A stretch of 64,000 nt of DNA, taken from positions 1-64,000 of the forward strand of contig UCMS01000033.1 of the NCBI GenBank assembly GCA_900473805.1, given 5' to 3'. This DNA comes from Hyphomicrobiales bacterium. GTDB taxonomy: Bacteria; Pseudomonadota; Alphaproteobacteria; Rhizobiales; Rhizobiaceae. Position numbers and translations under genes: made by a program. The notes below the pieces were generated by a model. That model was given only the letters and a program-made list of their open reading frames with translations. It made no database searches and was not told where the DNA came from. This document shows, piece after piece, positions 45,271 through 54,592 of the stretch (position 1 is the stretch's first letter; each line of letters begins with the position of its first letter).

Positions 45271-45531
45271 ATGCGCGTCCTGATTTCCCTCCTTCTTGGA
45301 ACGGCAAGCCTCCTCTCTCCGATCGCTGCCTATGCCGGCAGCCACGACGTGGAGGCGACGATTGCTGCCGTCAACGTCGACGGCATGAGCCTGATGCTCG
45401 ATGACGGCAAGACGTACACGGTTCCGGACGAGTTTAACTTCGAGGGACTGGAAAAGGGTCAGAAGGTCATCGTCTTCTACACCGAAGTCGACGGCAAGCG
45501 GGTTATCGACGACCTCGAAGTCGTGCAGTGA
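45271..45531 (+). CDS. DUF1344 family small secreted protein
   Basis: The 86-residue product has a signal peptide (RVLISLLLGTASLLSPIAAYAGS). The short mature domain HDVEATIAAVNVDGMSLMLDDGKTYTVPDEFNFEGLEKGQKVIVFY is the DUF1344 pattern common in rhizobia. It is probably periplasmic, function unknown. ATG 45271 with GAAGG upstream is preferred over the 74-codon extension. Divergent from the GGDEF-EAL gene, with about 290 bases between them. Confidence 0.8.
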   Translation: MRVLISLLLGTASLLSPIAAYAGSHDVEATIAAVNVDGMSLMLDDGKTYTVPDEFNFEGLEKGQKVIVFYTEVDGKRVIDDLEVVQ

Positions 45532-45577
45532 GGCGGGATCGCCCTTGCGGTGGTCCGCGCTACTACCGGCGATGATC

Positions 45578-46180
45578 CTAGATCCAGCCGATCCTGCTGG
45601 TGTCTGAACCGCCGTCGCGCTCGATTTTCAGGATACGGTCCTGCGGAATGTCCATTTCGCAAGCCGTGTCTTCATCCACGTTCCCGACGAGTCTGAAGCA
45701 ACTGCGGATCACGCCGCCATGGCTGACGCAGACGGTCGGCCGATCGACCGAGGCGAGCCATGCACCAATCCGCCAGGAGAGAATCTCGTAGCTCTCCGCA
45801 TCCTCTCCCGGGGGGATGAAGCTCCACTTTTGCCGCGACCGCTCCTGCACCCTTTCGGGCGAGACCCGCGCGAGTTCGGCAAGCGTGGAGCCCTCCCAGT
45901 CGCCGAAAGACAGCTCCTTGAGGCGGTCGTCGAGACGATAGCCTTGGGCCGGCAGTCCCATCGAGGTCCGCACCCGCTCCATGGTGTCCCGGGTACGCCA
46001 GAGCGGCGAGCTGACGAAGTCGAATTCGGTCGCGGTCTCGCCGAGGATCTGTCCGAGTTTGCGCCCGTTTTCGCTCGCCTGAGCGCGCCCGGTCGCATTG
46101 AGGCCGATATCCTTCTGCCCCTGCATGCGCCCTTCGGCGTTCCAGTCTGTCTGGCCGTGACGGATCATGTAGATAATCAC
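45578..46180 (-). CDS. Histidine phosphatase family protein
   Basis: The 200-residue enzyme has the RHG phosphatase signature MIRHGQTDWNAEGRMQGQKDIGLNATGRAQA, SSPLWRTRDTMERV and the second catalytic His in VCVSHGGVIRS. Substrate is unknown; phosphoglycerate-mutase-like or small-molecule phosphatase. GTG 46180 is chosen because GGAG lies about nine bases upstream; the ATG at 46168 is the alternative. It starts 17 bases after fabI on the same strand. Confidence 0.85.
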   Translation of the reverse strand: MIIYMIRHGQTDWNAEGRMQGQKDIGLNATGRAQASENGRKLGQILGETATEFDFVSSPLWRTRDTMERVRTSMGLPAQGYRLDDRLKELSFGDWEGSTLAELARVSPERVQERSRQKWSFIPPGEDAESYEILSWRIGAWLASVDRPTVCVSHGGVIRSCFRLVGNVDEDTACEMDIPQDRILKIERDGGSDTSRIGWI

Positions 46181-46197
46181 GGCGCCAAACTCCGGTC

Positions 46198-47016
46198 TCA
46201 GTCCTTGCCGAGAACGATGTCGGGCGCGTCCACCGCCTTCATACCGACGGTGTGGTAGCCACAGTCGACGTGATGCACCTCGCCGGACACGCCGGTCGAA
46301 AGGTCCGACAGCAGATACATGCCGGACCGGCCCACCTCGTCCGTGGTGACGTTGCGCTTGAGCGGCGAATGATATTCGTTCCACTTGAGGATATAGCGGA
46401 AGTCACCGATGCCCGAGGCTGCGAGCGTCTTGATCGGGCCGGCGGAGATCGCGTTGACGCGGATACCGCGGGCGCCCATGTCGACGGCGAGGTAACGGAC
46501 GGAAGCTTCGAGTGCCGCCTTGGCGACGCCCATGACGTTGTAGTGCGGCATGACCTTTTCGGCACCGTAATAGGTGAGCGTCAGAAGCGAGCCGCCATCG
46601 TTCATGATCCGCTCGGCCCGTGCGGCGACCGCCGTGAACGAGTAGACGGAAATGTCCATGGTCCGGGTGAAGTTGTCGCGCGTCGTCTCGATGTAGCGAC
46701 CGGTCAGCTCGTCCTTGTCGGAAAAGGCGATCGCATGCACGACGAAGTCGATCTTGCCCCACTTGGCCTCGATATTGGCAAAGACCGCATCAATGCTCTC
46801 GAGATTGGTGACATCGCAATCACCGGCGAGAAAGGCATCCAGCTCGGCGGCCAGCGGCTCGACACGCTTCTTCAGCGCATCGCCCTGCCAGGTGAGCGCG
46901 ATTTCGGCACCCTGATCGCGGCAGGCCTTGGCAATGCCCCAGGCAATCGAGCGATTGTTGGCGACGCCCATGATGACGCCGCGCTTGCCTGCCATGAGGC
47001 CCGAACCCTGAACCAT
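46198..47016 (-). CDS. fabI: Enoyl-[acyl-carrier-protein] reductase (NADH)
   Basis: The 272-residue short-chain dehydrogenase reduces enoyl-ACP in the last step of the fatty-acid elongation cycle. It has the FabI nucleotide motif GVIMGVANNRSIAWGIA and the catalytic Y-x6-K region TYYGAEKVMPHYNVMGVAKAAL, with SAGPIKTLAASGI and GSGEVHHVDCGYH-type GEVHHVDCGYH at the C-terminus. AGGGGA precedes ATG 47016. It is followed by the histidine phosphatase gene and preceded by the DnaJ-like gene on the same strand. Confidence 0.95.
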   Translation of the reverse strand: MVQGSGLMAGKRGVIMGVANNRSIAWGIAKACRDQGAEIALTWQGDALKKRVEPLAAELDAFLAGDCDVTNLESIDAVFANIEAKWGKIDFVVHAIAFSDKDELTGRYIETTRDNFTRTMDISVYSFTAVAARAERIMNDGGSLLTLTYYGAEKVMPHYNVMGVAKAALEASVRYLAVDMGARGIRVNAISAGPIKTLAASGIGDFRYILKWNEYHSPLKRNVTTDEVGRSGMYLLSDLSTGVSGEVHHVDCGYHTVGMKAVDAPDIVLGKD

Positions 47017-47198
47017 AATGCATCCCCTGAACTGTCGAGTGGTGTTGCCTATGGCATAGCCCGTTCCGCCGTTCAAGATTGAAGCGGACGCAGCACGTGG
47101 TCGGGCCAACAATGGATGTATGTTTGAAAATTCGAAACAATCTGGTCCGGTCACACGGGTCGGGCCACGTTCCACGGCCCGTCGATCCCGTGCTGACC

Positions 47199-48452
47199 TC
47201 AGATGTAGAGGCCTTCGCGCATCAGACGCATCAGGTCCGTCACCTTCTCGTCCGGCTTCTCCCAGAGCATCACCCGGAGTTCGACGACAAGCGCGCCGCG
47301 CCCGCCATCGCCGTCCGGCAGGCCGAGCGCCTCGATGCGGATCACCTGATCGGAATTCGACCACGGTGGCACGGTCACTTTCACCACGCCTTCCGGTCCC
47401 TCGACTTCGGTTTCGCAACCAAGCACTGCGTTTTCCAGCGTAATCGGCAGGACGGTCTTGATATCATATCCATCGACGACGAAGCGATCGTGGCGCAGGA
47501 TGCGGATGGTGACGGCAAGGTCACCCCGAAGAAGTCCCTGGAATTTCAGGCCCTGGCCCTTCAGCTTGACGACATGACCCTCCGTGGCGCCACTGAGTGG
47601 CACCCGCACTTCACGGCCATCCGTGAGCGTGACGGGTACGGCCTTCTGTTCCAGCAAGTCTGAAATCGCAACCACGGCTTCGGCAAAGACATCAGGCGCC
47701 TTTTCCGGCGGTGGAGGAGGAGGGGTACGACGCAGGCGCCGCACGAGCGAACTGAACAACTCGATCGGCGCCAGCAGTGGCGAACTCGAACCCCGCAGCG
47801 GGATCCCGTCGTTGATGTCGGCGTCTTCCTGGTCTCGCTTCAATTGCTCCGCCGCGGCCGCCGCTTCAGGGCTGTCGCCGAAAATGCGGGAAACCGTTTC
47901 CTCCGGTCCTTCGGCCTTGCCGTTGGCGGTGCCGGTGGCCGACGCCTGCGCCTTGCCGGCTTGACCCGATACGCCCTCGGACGATGTTTTGGTGGACGTC
48001 TCTGCGTCTGCTGGCTCGGGCTTCTGTGCCTGCGCCTTGGCCGCCTTCTCCTGCTTGGCCGCCTTTGCGGCATCTGCCTTGGCGGCAGCGGCGGCTTCGG
48101 CCTTGGCCTTTTCGGCTTCTGCCTGAGCAAGCTCCGCCATGATGCGCTCGGCATTGGCCTTCGCCTGCTTGGCCTTTTCCGCGGCCTCGCGGGCGGCGTT
48201 CCGTTGCTGCATGATGGTCTGTTCGCGCTCGAGCGCCTCCACCTTGGAGCGCTGCTGGTCGTAGCGGCTACGCTTGGCCGGGTCCTTCAACACTTCGTAC
48301 GCGCGACCCATTTCGGCAAAACGGTTGTGTGCGTTCGGGTCGTCCCGGTTCTGGTCCGGATGGGTGGATTTCGCCTTCGTGCGCCACGCGGCCTTGATCT
48401 CGTCCGCACCCGCATCGCGCTTCACGCCCAGGATCGAATAGAAGTCACGCAT
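47199..48452 (-). CDS. DnaJ-like co-chaperone without zinc finger
   Basis: The 417-residue protein has an N-terminal J domain with the HPD motif (STHPDQNRDDPNAHNRF, about residues 1-65). A long Ala/Lys/Glu-rich linker (about 70-180) and a proline tract (PPPPPPEK) follow, then a DnaJ_C substrate-binding domain (VPLSGATEGHVVKLKGQGLKF, LPITLENAVLGCETEVEGPEG). The Cys-rich zinc-finger domain of canonical DnaJ is missing, as in CbpA-type (class II) proteins. It stimulates DnaK. ATG 48452 is the J-domain start. Confidence 0.88.
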   Translation of the reverse strand: MRDFYSILGVKRDAGADEIKAAWRTKAKSTHPDQNRDDPNAHNRFAEMGRAYEVLKDPAKRSRYDQQRSKVEALEREQTIMQQRNAAREAAEKAKQAKANAERIMAELAQAEAEKAKAEAAAAAKADAAKAAKQEKAAKAQAQKPEPADAETSTKTSSEGVSGQAGKAQASATGTANGKAEGPEETVSRIFGDSPEAAAAAEQLKRDQEDADINDGIPLRGSSSPLLAPIELFSSLVRRLRRTPPPPPPEKAPDVFAEAVVAISDLLEQKAVPVTLTDGREVRVPLSGATEGHVVKLKGQGLKFQGLLRGDLAVTIRILRHDRFVVDGYDIKTVLPITLENAVLGCETEVEGPEGVVKVTVPPWSNSDQVIRIEALGLPDGDGGRGALVVELRVMLWEKPDEKVTDLMRLMREGLYI

Positions 48453-48674
48453 TGATGACACCAACTAGCGAACGCGACGAGGCCCTTTCATGGCGCCTGG
48501 AGTCGCAGAAATACGGTAACCACGCCGAAGACATGGCGGTGGCGGCACACAATAGGCCGAAACCGTCGCACGCAATTCGCTAATTGAAAGTTACATGGAG
48601 CAGGTGTCGGTCGGGCTATTCTTTCGGCTTGCTTAAGCAAACCTTTCAAATGCGACCGGACATCAGGCCGCCGT

Positions 48675-49085
48675 TTACGAACGGCGATCGAAGCTCATAA
48701 GTTCCCAATTGCCACTCCCCGACGTGCAAGTCTTGCCGGAGAAATAGGCGATACCCTCGTAGGAATGGCGGGTCGTGGAGAAGTTGCGGCAGATGAAGCC
48801 CTGGCCCTTCTCTTCCTGGATGGCGGTCACGACGCCGGCACTGCCCGTGGTGGCATTGGCCCAGGGCAGTGGTTTGCCGTCGGTCTTGTTGAGATCGGCG
48901 GAGGATACCGCACTTTGCACGGTGAGTTCGTCCGAGTGGCTGGAGGGATTGCCCTTCTTGGAGACGGTCGACGTCGAGATCGAACTGTCGACGCTGTCGG
49001 AGCCAAACAGGTCCATGCTGCCGCCGAAGCAGCCGCTGAGCGGAAGTGTCGCAGCGATGAGGAGGATCATCGAGGCTTTGCGCAT
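48675..49085 (-). CDS. Small lipoprotein, possibly RT0821/Lpp0805 surface-protein family
   Basis: The 136-residue product has a lipoprotein signal (MILLIAATLPLSGC, Cys19). Its C-terminal domain PWANATTGSAGVVTAIQEEKGQGFICRNFSTTRHSYEGIAYFSGKTC resembles the surface-protein domain annotated RT0821/Lpp0805 in rhizobia and rickettsiae. Function is unknown. The ATG at 49085 sits at the lipoprotein signal; the long upstream frame is a shadow. Divergent from pdxH. Confidence 0.65.
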   Translation of the reverse strand: MRKASMILLIAATLPLSGCFGGSMDLFGSDSVDSSISTSTVSKKGNPSSHSDELTVQSAVSSADLNKTDGKPLPWANATTGSAGVVTAIQEEKGQGFICRNFSTTRHSYEGIAYFSGKTCTSGSGNWELMSFDRRS

Positions 49086-49194
49086 GCAGCTACCCTTTGT
49101 ACGCTCAACCGACTTTGCTATGTCTCTCAAGGGCCCTTCCATCCGGTGCTTCGCGCCGATGGCCAGTATGCAGATCAGGAGCAATTGAGACAAT

Positions 49195-49809
49195 ATGTCA
49201 GAAGTCGGGTTAACAACTGGTGACTTTACCGAGGAGAGCGAACCTTTCGCCCTGTTCGCCGCCTGGCTCAAGGATGCCGAGGCTTCGGAGATCAATGATC
49301 CCAATGCGGTAGCGCTGGCCACCGTGGATGCAGATGGTCTTCCGAACGTGCGGATGGTGCTTCTCAAGGGGTTCGATTCTCGCGGCTTCGTTTTCTACAC
49401 GAATTTTGAGAGCCAAAAGGGACAGGAAATTCTCGGCCAGAAAAAGGCGGCAATGTGTTTTCATTGGAAATCACTCCGCCGCCAGATCCGCCTGCGCGGC
49501 GAAGTCGAGGTGGTTTCGGACGCGGAAGCCGATGAATATTACCAGTCCCGTCCGCTTGGCAGCCGCATCGGTGCCTGGGCTTCGAAGCAGTCGAGGCCGC
49601 TTGAAGGCCGCTTCGCGTTGGAAAAAGCGGTCGCCGAATACACCGCCAAATACGCGCTCGGAAACGTGCCGCGTCCGCCTCATTGGTCCGGCTTCCGCAT
49701 CATCCCGAAGTCGATCGAATTCTGGCACGACCGCAAGTTCCGCCTGCACGACCGCATCGAATTCCGCCGCGACGGCGATGGCTGGTCGAAGGTACGGATG
49801 TATCCTTGA
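49195..49809 (+). CDS. pdxH: Pyridoxamine 5'-phosphate oxidase
   Basis: The 204-residue FMN enzyme oxidises PNP/PMP to PLP. Typical PdxH segments are present: [66 protein letters not shown] and the C-terminal [29 protein letters not shown]. The ATG at 49195 is the first in-frame start after the AT-rich divergent region. It converges with the polysaccharide deacetylase gene, 22 bases away. Confidence 0.95.
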   Translation: MSEVGLTTGDFTEESEPFALFAAWLKDAEASEINDPNAVALATVDADGLPNVRMVLLKGFDSRGFVFYTNFESQKGQEILGQKKAAMCFHWKSLRRQIRLRGEVEVVSDAEADEYYQSRPLGSRIGAWASKQSRPLEGRFALEKAVAEYTAKYALGNVPRPPHWSGFRIIPKSIEFWHDRKFRLHDRIEFRRDGDGWSKVRMYP

Positions 49810-49831
49810 TCGCAAGACTGCGCTGTCGTTG

Positions 49832-50878
49832 TCAGCCGCGTCCGAGACGCCAGGGAATCCCCGATGCCAGGGCCTGGGTATAACGGGACTTCTGGTAGAG
49901 CCCGTTCAATGAGACGCGGGGCAAGAGTTGCGGCGCGTCCAATGATGCGGGCGACAAGGTCCCCGGGCGGGTCGTGACCGCGAGCGCGAAACCCGCCCAT
50001 TCGGCATAGCCCGCCGTGCGCGGCGTGGCGCTGCGGGCATCTCCATAGGGATAGGCAAAGGTCACCGGTCGCGCACCGGTGATGCCGGCGACATAGTCGG
50101 CGCTGTCGTTGAGTTCAGCGAGGATCTCGGTATCCGTCATGGCATCCAGGCCCCGGTGGCTCACGGTGTGGGCGCCGTAGGAGACCAGCGGATGCTGGCT
50201 CAGCGCCAGCAACTCATCGCGATCCATCACGGTTTCGGCCACCAGAGCATGCGGATTGATGCCGCCTGCCTGGGCAGCGGCATCGAGCTGGGCGACGGAC
50301 TTGGTCTCGTCGCCGGAAAACACCGCATGCGCCACCATGTCGAAGGCGGCCTGTTTGGCCCGGGTGGTGCTGCAGTCCACGTCGATGCGGCCGGCCGGCA
50401 GGCAGAGCGTCAGCCGCTTCTGCTTGGCAATCAAGGCCGCTGCGGTCTCCCACCACATGGTATGGCTTCGCTCAGACAAGCCTTTGCAGACAAAGATCGT
50501 GAAGGGGACCGCGTGGCGCTCGAAGACAGGAAACGCATACGCGGCATTGTCGCGAAATCCGTCATCCAGCGTGAAGACGGCGAAGGGCTGGTCCGCAACC
50601 GGTCCGGCGAGCGCCGCCGGAACGTCCTCGAGCCGGATGAAGCGATACCCGTCGCGCTTGAGCGACACGATCGCAGCATCGAGAAACTCCGGCGTTATGT
50701 CGAGATGCCGGTTCGGCTGAAAAGCCTCGCCGTCGACCGGCCGCACGTGATGGAGTGTGAAGATCACCCCGTGACCCCGCGCGGACTTCAACAGCCCCAG
50801 CCGGGAGAGCCAGAAGGAGACCTCCAGCCCGCCGGTAATCACCGCCCGTTTGATGCCGTGTCTGAGCCGTCCCGCCAT
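49832..50878 (-). CDS. Polysaccharide deacetylase (NodB domain) family protein
   Basis: The 348-residue protein has a NodB-homology domain: FTLHHVRP, then FTLDDGFRDNAAYAFPVFERHAVPFTIFVC (motif 1 with the catalytic and metal Asp) and SYGAHTVSHRGLDAM (metal His). A further GARPVTFAYPYGD and a RLGLLKS-type N-terminus follow. It probably deacetylates a cell-surface or exported glycan; the substrate is unknown. It starts at ATG 50878. No sugar-transferase genes are adjacent. Confidence 0.85.
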   Translation of the reverse strand: MAGRLRHGIKRAVITGGLEVSFWLSRLGLLKSARGHGVIFTLHHVRPVDGEAFQPNRHLDITPEFLDAAIVSLKRDGYRFIRLEDVPAALAGPVADQPFAVFTLDDGFRDNAAYAFPVFERHAVPFTIFVCKGLSERSHTMWWETAAALIAKQKRLTLCLPAGRIDVDCSTTRAKQAAFDMVAHAVFSGDETKSVAQLDAAAQAGGINPHALVAETVMDRDELLALSQHPLVSYGAHTVSHRGLDAMTDTEILAELNDSADYVAGITGARPVTFAYPYGDARSATPRTAGYAEWAGFALAVTTRPGTLSPASLDAPQLLPRVSLNGLYQKSRYTQALASGIPWRLGRG

Positions 50879-50955
50879 CGTTCCTGCCTGGACCCCGTTT
50901 TACGTTGCGGTCAACCTACCGGCGAAGTCCTTAAGCTTCACTCAATGGATTCGTC

Positions 50956-52452
50956 TCAATTCAAGCCAGGTTCCGAACCCCAAGGGGAGGGCGCCAACCT
51001 CACCGCTCGCCGCGCAAGAACGATAGCGGGAAGCGTCCAGAGGATGGGAACGGTAAAGGTTCCCGCCAGCGCGAGGCGCAACGTGTCGGGACCCGATATT
51101 TCGGCAAAGCCGAGACTGTTGGCGGTGAGACCGGCGAGAGCCGCGCCGATCGCATAACCGGCCGATTGCAGCGTGGGCAAAAGGCCAGAGGTCTTGTCGC
51201 GGTCCTCTGCCGAGCTTGCGGCCATCAACATCTGATTGAGATAGGACCAGCTCGATCCGAAAGCCGCCCCGACCAGCACCTGGCCGAGCACCAGAACCGG
51301 CAGGATGTGCAAGGCCATGCCGGCCGCGACCAGCATCATGCCGGCGCATTGCAGCACCGGCCCACCCCTTATGGCGCGCCTTCGCGCCCTTGCCGAACGG
51401 AGGTTGGCGATGACAACGGCAACCAAGCTCCAGCTCATCGCCATCACGGCACCGAGACCACCGGCGGCCGTCGGACCATAGCCGAAGACATGTTGGAGCC
51501 CGTAGACGATGTAGACCGCGCTGGTTGCCTGTGCCACCGGCATCAGCAGCACCACCCACAGACCCGTCCCAACGGTCGAACCCAGTCCAAAGGCGCCTTG
51601 CGGCATCAACCGATCACGAGACCCGCGATCCCGGGATGCGCTCAGGCCGACCAGCAGGATGCCGCCGAGGACTGTGAGTGCTGAGAGCAGAAGGTCGACG
51701 ATCGATCCTGCGGACAACAGCACCAGCATGCCGGCCGCGAGCAGGAGCAGTGGAGAAAGCGGCATCCGTCCGTCTGCGTCAGCAGACGAATGTGGTGTTG
51801 CCGTCTTCAACACGAGCAGAAGGAAGATCAGAGCAAGCGGTACGTTCACCAGGAAGGCTGCACGCCAGGATAGGGTCTCGGTAATCCACCCTGCGGCAAA
51901 GGGACCGCCGAACGAAGCCACCGCCCAGACCATCGCTTCCGCACCGAACACCTTGGGCACCAGGCGCGCCGGATAGAGCGTCGGAATAAGCGCATAGCAG
52001 AGCGCGGCGACAATGCCTTCGCCGAGCCCCTGCGCCGTTCGGCCGAGCAGGACCAGCGGCATGGCAGGGGCAAGGGCTGCGACAAGCGTGCCGGCGAGGA
52101 ACAACAGGGTTGCGGCCAGCATGACAAGCCTTGCCCCAAAGCGCCCCTTCAAGGCAGCCGCACTGGCGCCGGAGACGATCGAGCCGATGAGATAGAGCGA
52201 TACCGTCCACGCGATCAGGTGGCCGCCGCCGATTTCGGCGATGGCACTCGGGATGACCGTGGTGACGAGAAAGCCGTTGAACGCAAAGAGCGCAACACCC
52301 ATGCACAGCATTACGGTGGTGGTCGCATGGCGTGGCGTCAACAGCTCGAGCCACCGACCGTGGAGCATCGTATCGGCCGTCTCCCGGCCCGAAACTGATG
52401 GTTCGTGACCGGATGGGACGGCATCGACAGAAATGGCTTTGGTATTTGGCAT
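50956..52452 (-). CDS. MFS drug/redox-compound exporter, SoxR-controlled
   Basis: The 498-residue protein has about fourteen hydrophobic segments and the DHA2-like pattern: VALFAFNGFLVTTVIPSAIAEIGGGHLIAWTVSLYLIGS, then GRFGARLVMLAATLLFLAG and GRTAQGLGEGIVAALCYALI. It likely exports redox-active or toxic compounds. Its promoter carries a SoxR box between -35 and -10 elements 19 bp apart, just as in E. coli soxS, so it should be induced by redox-cycling agents. soxR is divergent. Confidence 0.88.
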   Translation of the reverse strand: MPNTKAISVDAVPSGHEPSVSGRETADTMLHGRWLELLTPRHATTTVMLCMGVALFAFNGFLVTTVIPSAIAEIGGGHLIAWTVSLYLIGSIVSGASAAALKGRFGARLVMLAATLLFLAGTLVAALAPAMPLVLLGRTAQGLGEGIVAALCYALIPTLYPARLVPKVFGAEAMVWAVASFGGPFAAGWITETLSWRAAFLVNVPLALIFLLLVLKTATPHSSADADGRMPLSPLLLLAAGMLVLLSAGSIVDLLLSALTVLGGILLVGLSASRDRGSRDRLMPQGAFGLGSTVGTGLWVVLLMPVAQATSAVYIVYGLQHVFGYGPTAAGGLGAVMAMSWSLVAVVIANLRSARARRRAIRGGPVLQCAGMMLVAAGMALHILPVLVLGQVLVGAAFGSSWSYLNQMLMAASSAEDRDKTSGLLPTLQSAGYAIGAALAGLTANSLGFAEISGPDTLRLALAGTFTVPILWTLPAIVLARRAVRLAPSPWGSEPGLN

Positions 52453-52494
52453 GGAGCATCCTTGCAGAGAGGGTCTTTGTCGGGTCGGGCTTGG

Positions 52495-52525
52495 ATGCTA
52501 CAACCTCAACTTAAGTTGAGGTAAA
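52495..52525. promoter_or_regulatory. SoxR operator in the promoter of the MFS gene
   Basis: CCTCAACTTAAGTTGAGG (52504-52521) is a perfect 18-bp palindrome matching the SoxR-box pattern. Toward the MFS gene (minus strand) it lies between TTTACC (52525-52520) and TAGCAT (52500-52495), separated by 19 bp. The overlong spacer is the mark of MerR-family activation. On the soxR side the box ends eight bases before the ATG, allowing autorepression. Confidence 0.88.
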
Positions 52526-52529
52526 GCCC

Positions 52530-52973
52530 ATGTCGAAAGAAATCTCCCTGCTCAGTGTTGGCGACGTCGCACGCCGCAGCGGCCTTGCCGTTTCAGCGAT
52601 CCATTTCTACGAGCGCAAAGGCCTGATTGCGGCAGATCGCACCGGCGGCAACCAGCGACGTTACGGCCGCGATGTCCTGCGACGCCTCGCGCTGATCCGC
52701 GCCGCCCAGGAGGTGGGATTGCCGCTCTCGGAAGTGGCCGAAGCGCTTCAAGCCTTGCCGGCCGGGCGCACTCCGACGCCGGCTGATTGGCGCCGCATCG
52801 CGACCGGCTGGGCCGAGCGACTGGATGCGCGCATCCGTTTGCTTCAGCGTCTGCGCCATGATCTCGATGGCTGCATCGGCTGCGGCTGCCTGTCGATGAA
52901 GCGCTGCAATCTGGTCAATCCGGCGGATGCCTTGGCGAAGGAGGGAACGGGTGGGGTCGCCTTGCGCAAGTAA
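52530..52973 (+). CDS. soxR: Redox-sensitive transcriptional activator SoxR
   Basis: The 147-residue MerR-family regulator has the N-terminal helix-turn-helix LLSVGDVARRSGLAVSAIHFYERKGLI. A dimerisation helix follows, then the 2Fe-2S cluster motif with Cys115, Cys118, Cys120 and Cys126 (CIGCGCLSMKRC), the C-x2-C-x-C-x5-C spacing of SoxR. Oxidation of the cluster by redox-active compounds activates transcription. It is divergent from the MFS gene across a shared SoxR box. Confidence 0.95.
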   Translation: MSKEISLLSVGDVARRSGLAVSAIHFYERKGLIAADRTGGNQRRYGRDVLRRLALIRAAQEVGLPLSEVAEALQALPAGRTPTPADWRRIATGWAERLDARIRLLQRLRHDLDGCIGCGCLSMKRCNLVNPADALAKEGTGGVALRK

Positions 52974-53220
52974 GCTTGCGGAAGGATTGGGCCAATAGGG
53001 GAGGGAGGCAGAGGTCCGGCGCTTTGGTAGAACTTGCTCGCAGAGTTAACCGGTTGCTAACCATGGTTGGGTGACCTTCTGTGGATCATTGGTTGCATTT
53101 GATCCTGCTCGGCTGATTGTCGCCCCATTCTTGCCCTAAGCGCAGCACCCGGGACGGCGCGTCGAGAGAATCATGCAAGCCTGATCCATCATCGAAATCC
53201 AGGCGGCATTTGGAGTTTTC

Positions 53221-54558
53221 ATGAAGAAGTTGTTGATCGCGTTCTCGTTTTGCGTGGCGATCCTGTCTCTCTCGACCTCGGCTGAAGCCGGAAGCGCCCA
53301 GCTTCTCCTCGATGCGCGCACCGGCGAGGTCTTGGCCTCCGAAAACCCGGATGAGCTGAACCATCCGGCCTCGCTCACCAAGATGATGACCATCTACATG
53401 GTCCTTGATGCGATCCACGCCGGCAAGCTTTCCTGGGACAGCCCCGTTCCCTTCTCCAAATATGCCTCCGCCCGCCCGCCGACCAAGCTTCGCGTCAAGG
53501 CGGGAGACTCGATCACGGTCAAGGAAGCCGTGCTGGCGATGATCGTGCTGTCGGCCAATGACGTGGCGACCGCCGTCGGCGAGAAGATCGGCGGTTCGGA
53601 AGAGGGCTTTGCCGCCCTGATGACCCGCAAGGCGCGCTCGCTCGGCATGCTCAACACCACCTTCTTCAATGCCTCCGGCCTGCCGCACGACCAGCAGTTC
53701 ACCACCGCGCGCGACATGTCTACCCTCGGCGTCGCCCTGATCCGCGATTTTCCGAAGGACTACGAGCTCTTCGCCACCAAGAGCTTCGCCTTCCGCGGCC
53801 GCACGATCAACGGCCACAACAATCTGATGTACCGTTACAAGGGCATGGACGGCATCAAGACCGGCTATACCAATGCGTCGGGCTTCAACCTCGTCAGCGC
53901 CGTTGAAAGCAATGGCCGCCGCGTGATCGGCGTGGTCATGGGCGGCCGCACGGCCGCAAGTCGCGACAGGCTGATGGAAAAGCTGATCGACGCGAACATC
54001 AAGAAGGCCTCCACCGGAACGCAGCTCGTGGCGAGCCGCACGACCGGCGTGCAGATGGACCTCGCGCGGCTGGGCGACGCCATCCCGGTTCCCGCCTCGC
54101 GCCAGAGCGCGGTGGCTGCCGTCCAGGGCATGGCCGGCGCCACAGGCGTCGGGACGACCGAGGTCGCCGCCGCCTATGCCGAGGGGGATCTCGCTCCGGC
54201 ACAGGAGCCGCTCACGGCAGCCATCCCGCGCGCCAGCGTTGGTGCAGGCAAGGTTGCGGCCACTCAGGGCGCGCAGCAAGCCTCTGCGACCTCGACCACG
54301 GGCGAGCGCAAGTGGCAGATCCAGATCGCCGCCGCGACCTCTGCCCAAGCCGCCATGGAGCTTCTCTCGGACGCCCGCGACAAGGTCGGCGGTCCCTTGA
54401 AGAGCCTCGACACCTATACCGAGATGGTCACGCGCAACGGCACCACCTTCTACCGCGCCCGCTTCACCGGCTTCGAAACCAAGGAAGAGGCCCGCACCGC
54501 CTGCGACAAGCTGGTCCGCCAGCGCTACGACTGCGTGCTGATGCCAGCGCGGGGGTGA
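53221..54558 (+). CDS. D-alanyl-D-alanine carboxypeptidase (DacA/PBP5-type) with C-terminal SPOR domain
   Basis: The 445-residue exported enzyme has a signal peptide (KLLIAFSFCVAILSLSTSAEA) and the serine-type peptidase motifs SLTKMM (S-x-x-K), SAN (LSANDVA) and KTG (GIKTGYTNASG). It trims D-Ala from peptidoglycan. A low-complexity Ala-rich linker follows. The C-terminal 75 residues (KWQIQIAAATSAQAAMELLSDA, then YRARFTGFETKEEARTACDKL) form a SPOR domain, which binds denuded septal glycan and targets proteins to division sites. GGAG precedes the ATG. Confidence 0.92.
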   Translation: MKKLLIAFSFCVAILSLSTSAEAGSAQLLLDARTGEVLASENPDELNHPASLTKMMTIYMVLDAIHAGKLSWDSPVPFSKYASARPPTKLRVKAGDSITVKEAVLAMIVLSANDVATAVGEKIGGSEEGFAALMTRKARSLGMLNTTFFNASGLPHDQQFTTARDMSTLGVALIRDFPKDYELFATKSFAFRGRTINGHNNLMYRYKGMDGIKTGYTNASGFNLVSAVESNGRRVIGVVMGGRTAASRDRLMEKLIDANIKKASTGTQLVASRTTGVQMDLARLGDAIPVPASRQSAVAAVQGMAGATGVGTTEVAAAYAEGDLAPAQEPLTAAIPRASVGAGKVAATQGAQQASATSTTGERKWQIQIAAATSAQAAMELLSDARDKVGGPLKSLDTYTEMVTRNGTTFYRARFTGFETKEEARTACDKLVRQRYDCVLMPARG

Positions 54559-54592
54559 AAATCGGGACTTCAGCAGTTAGTTGATCGACAGG

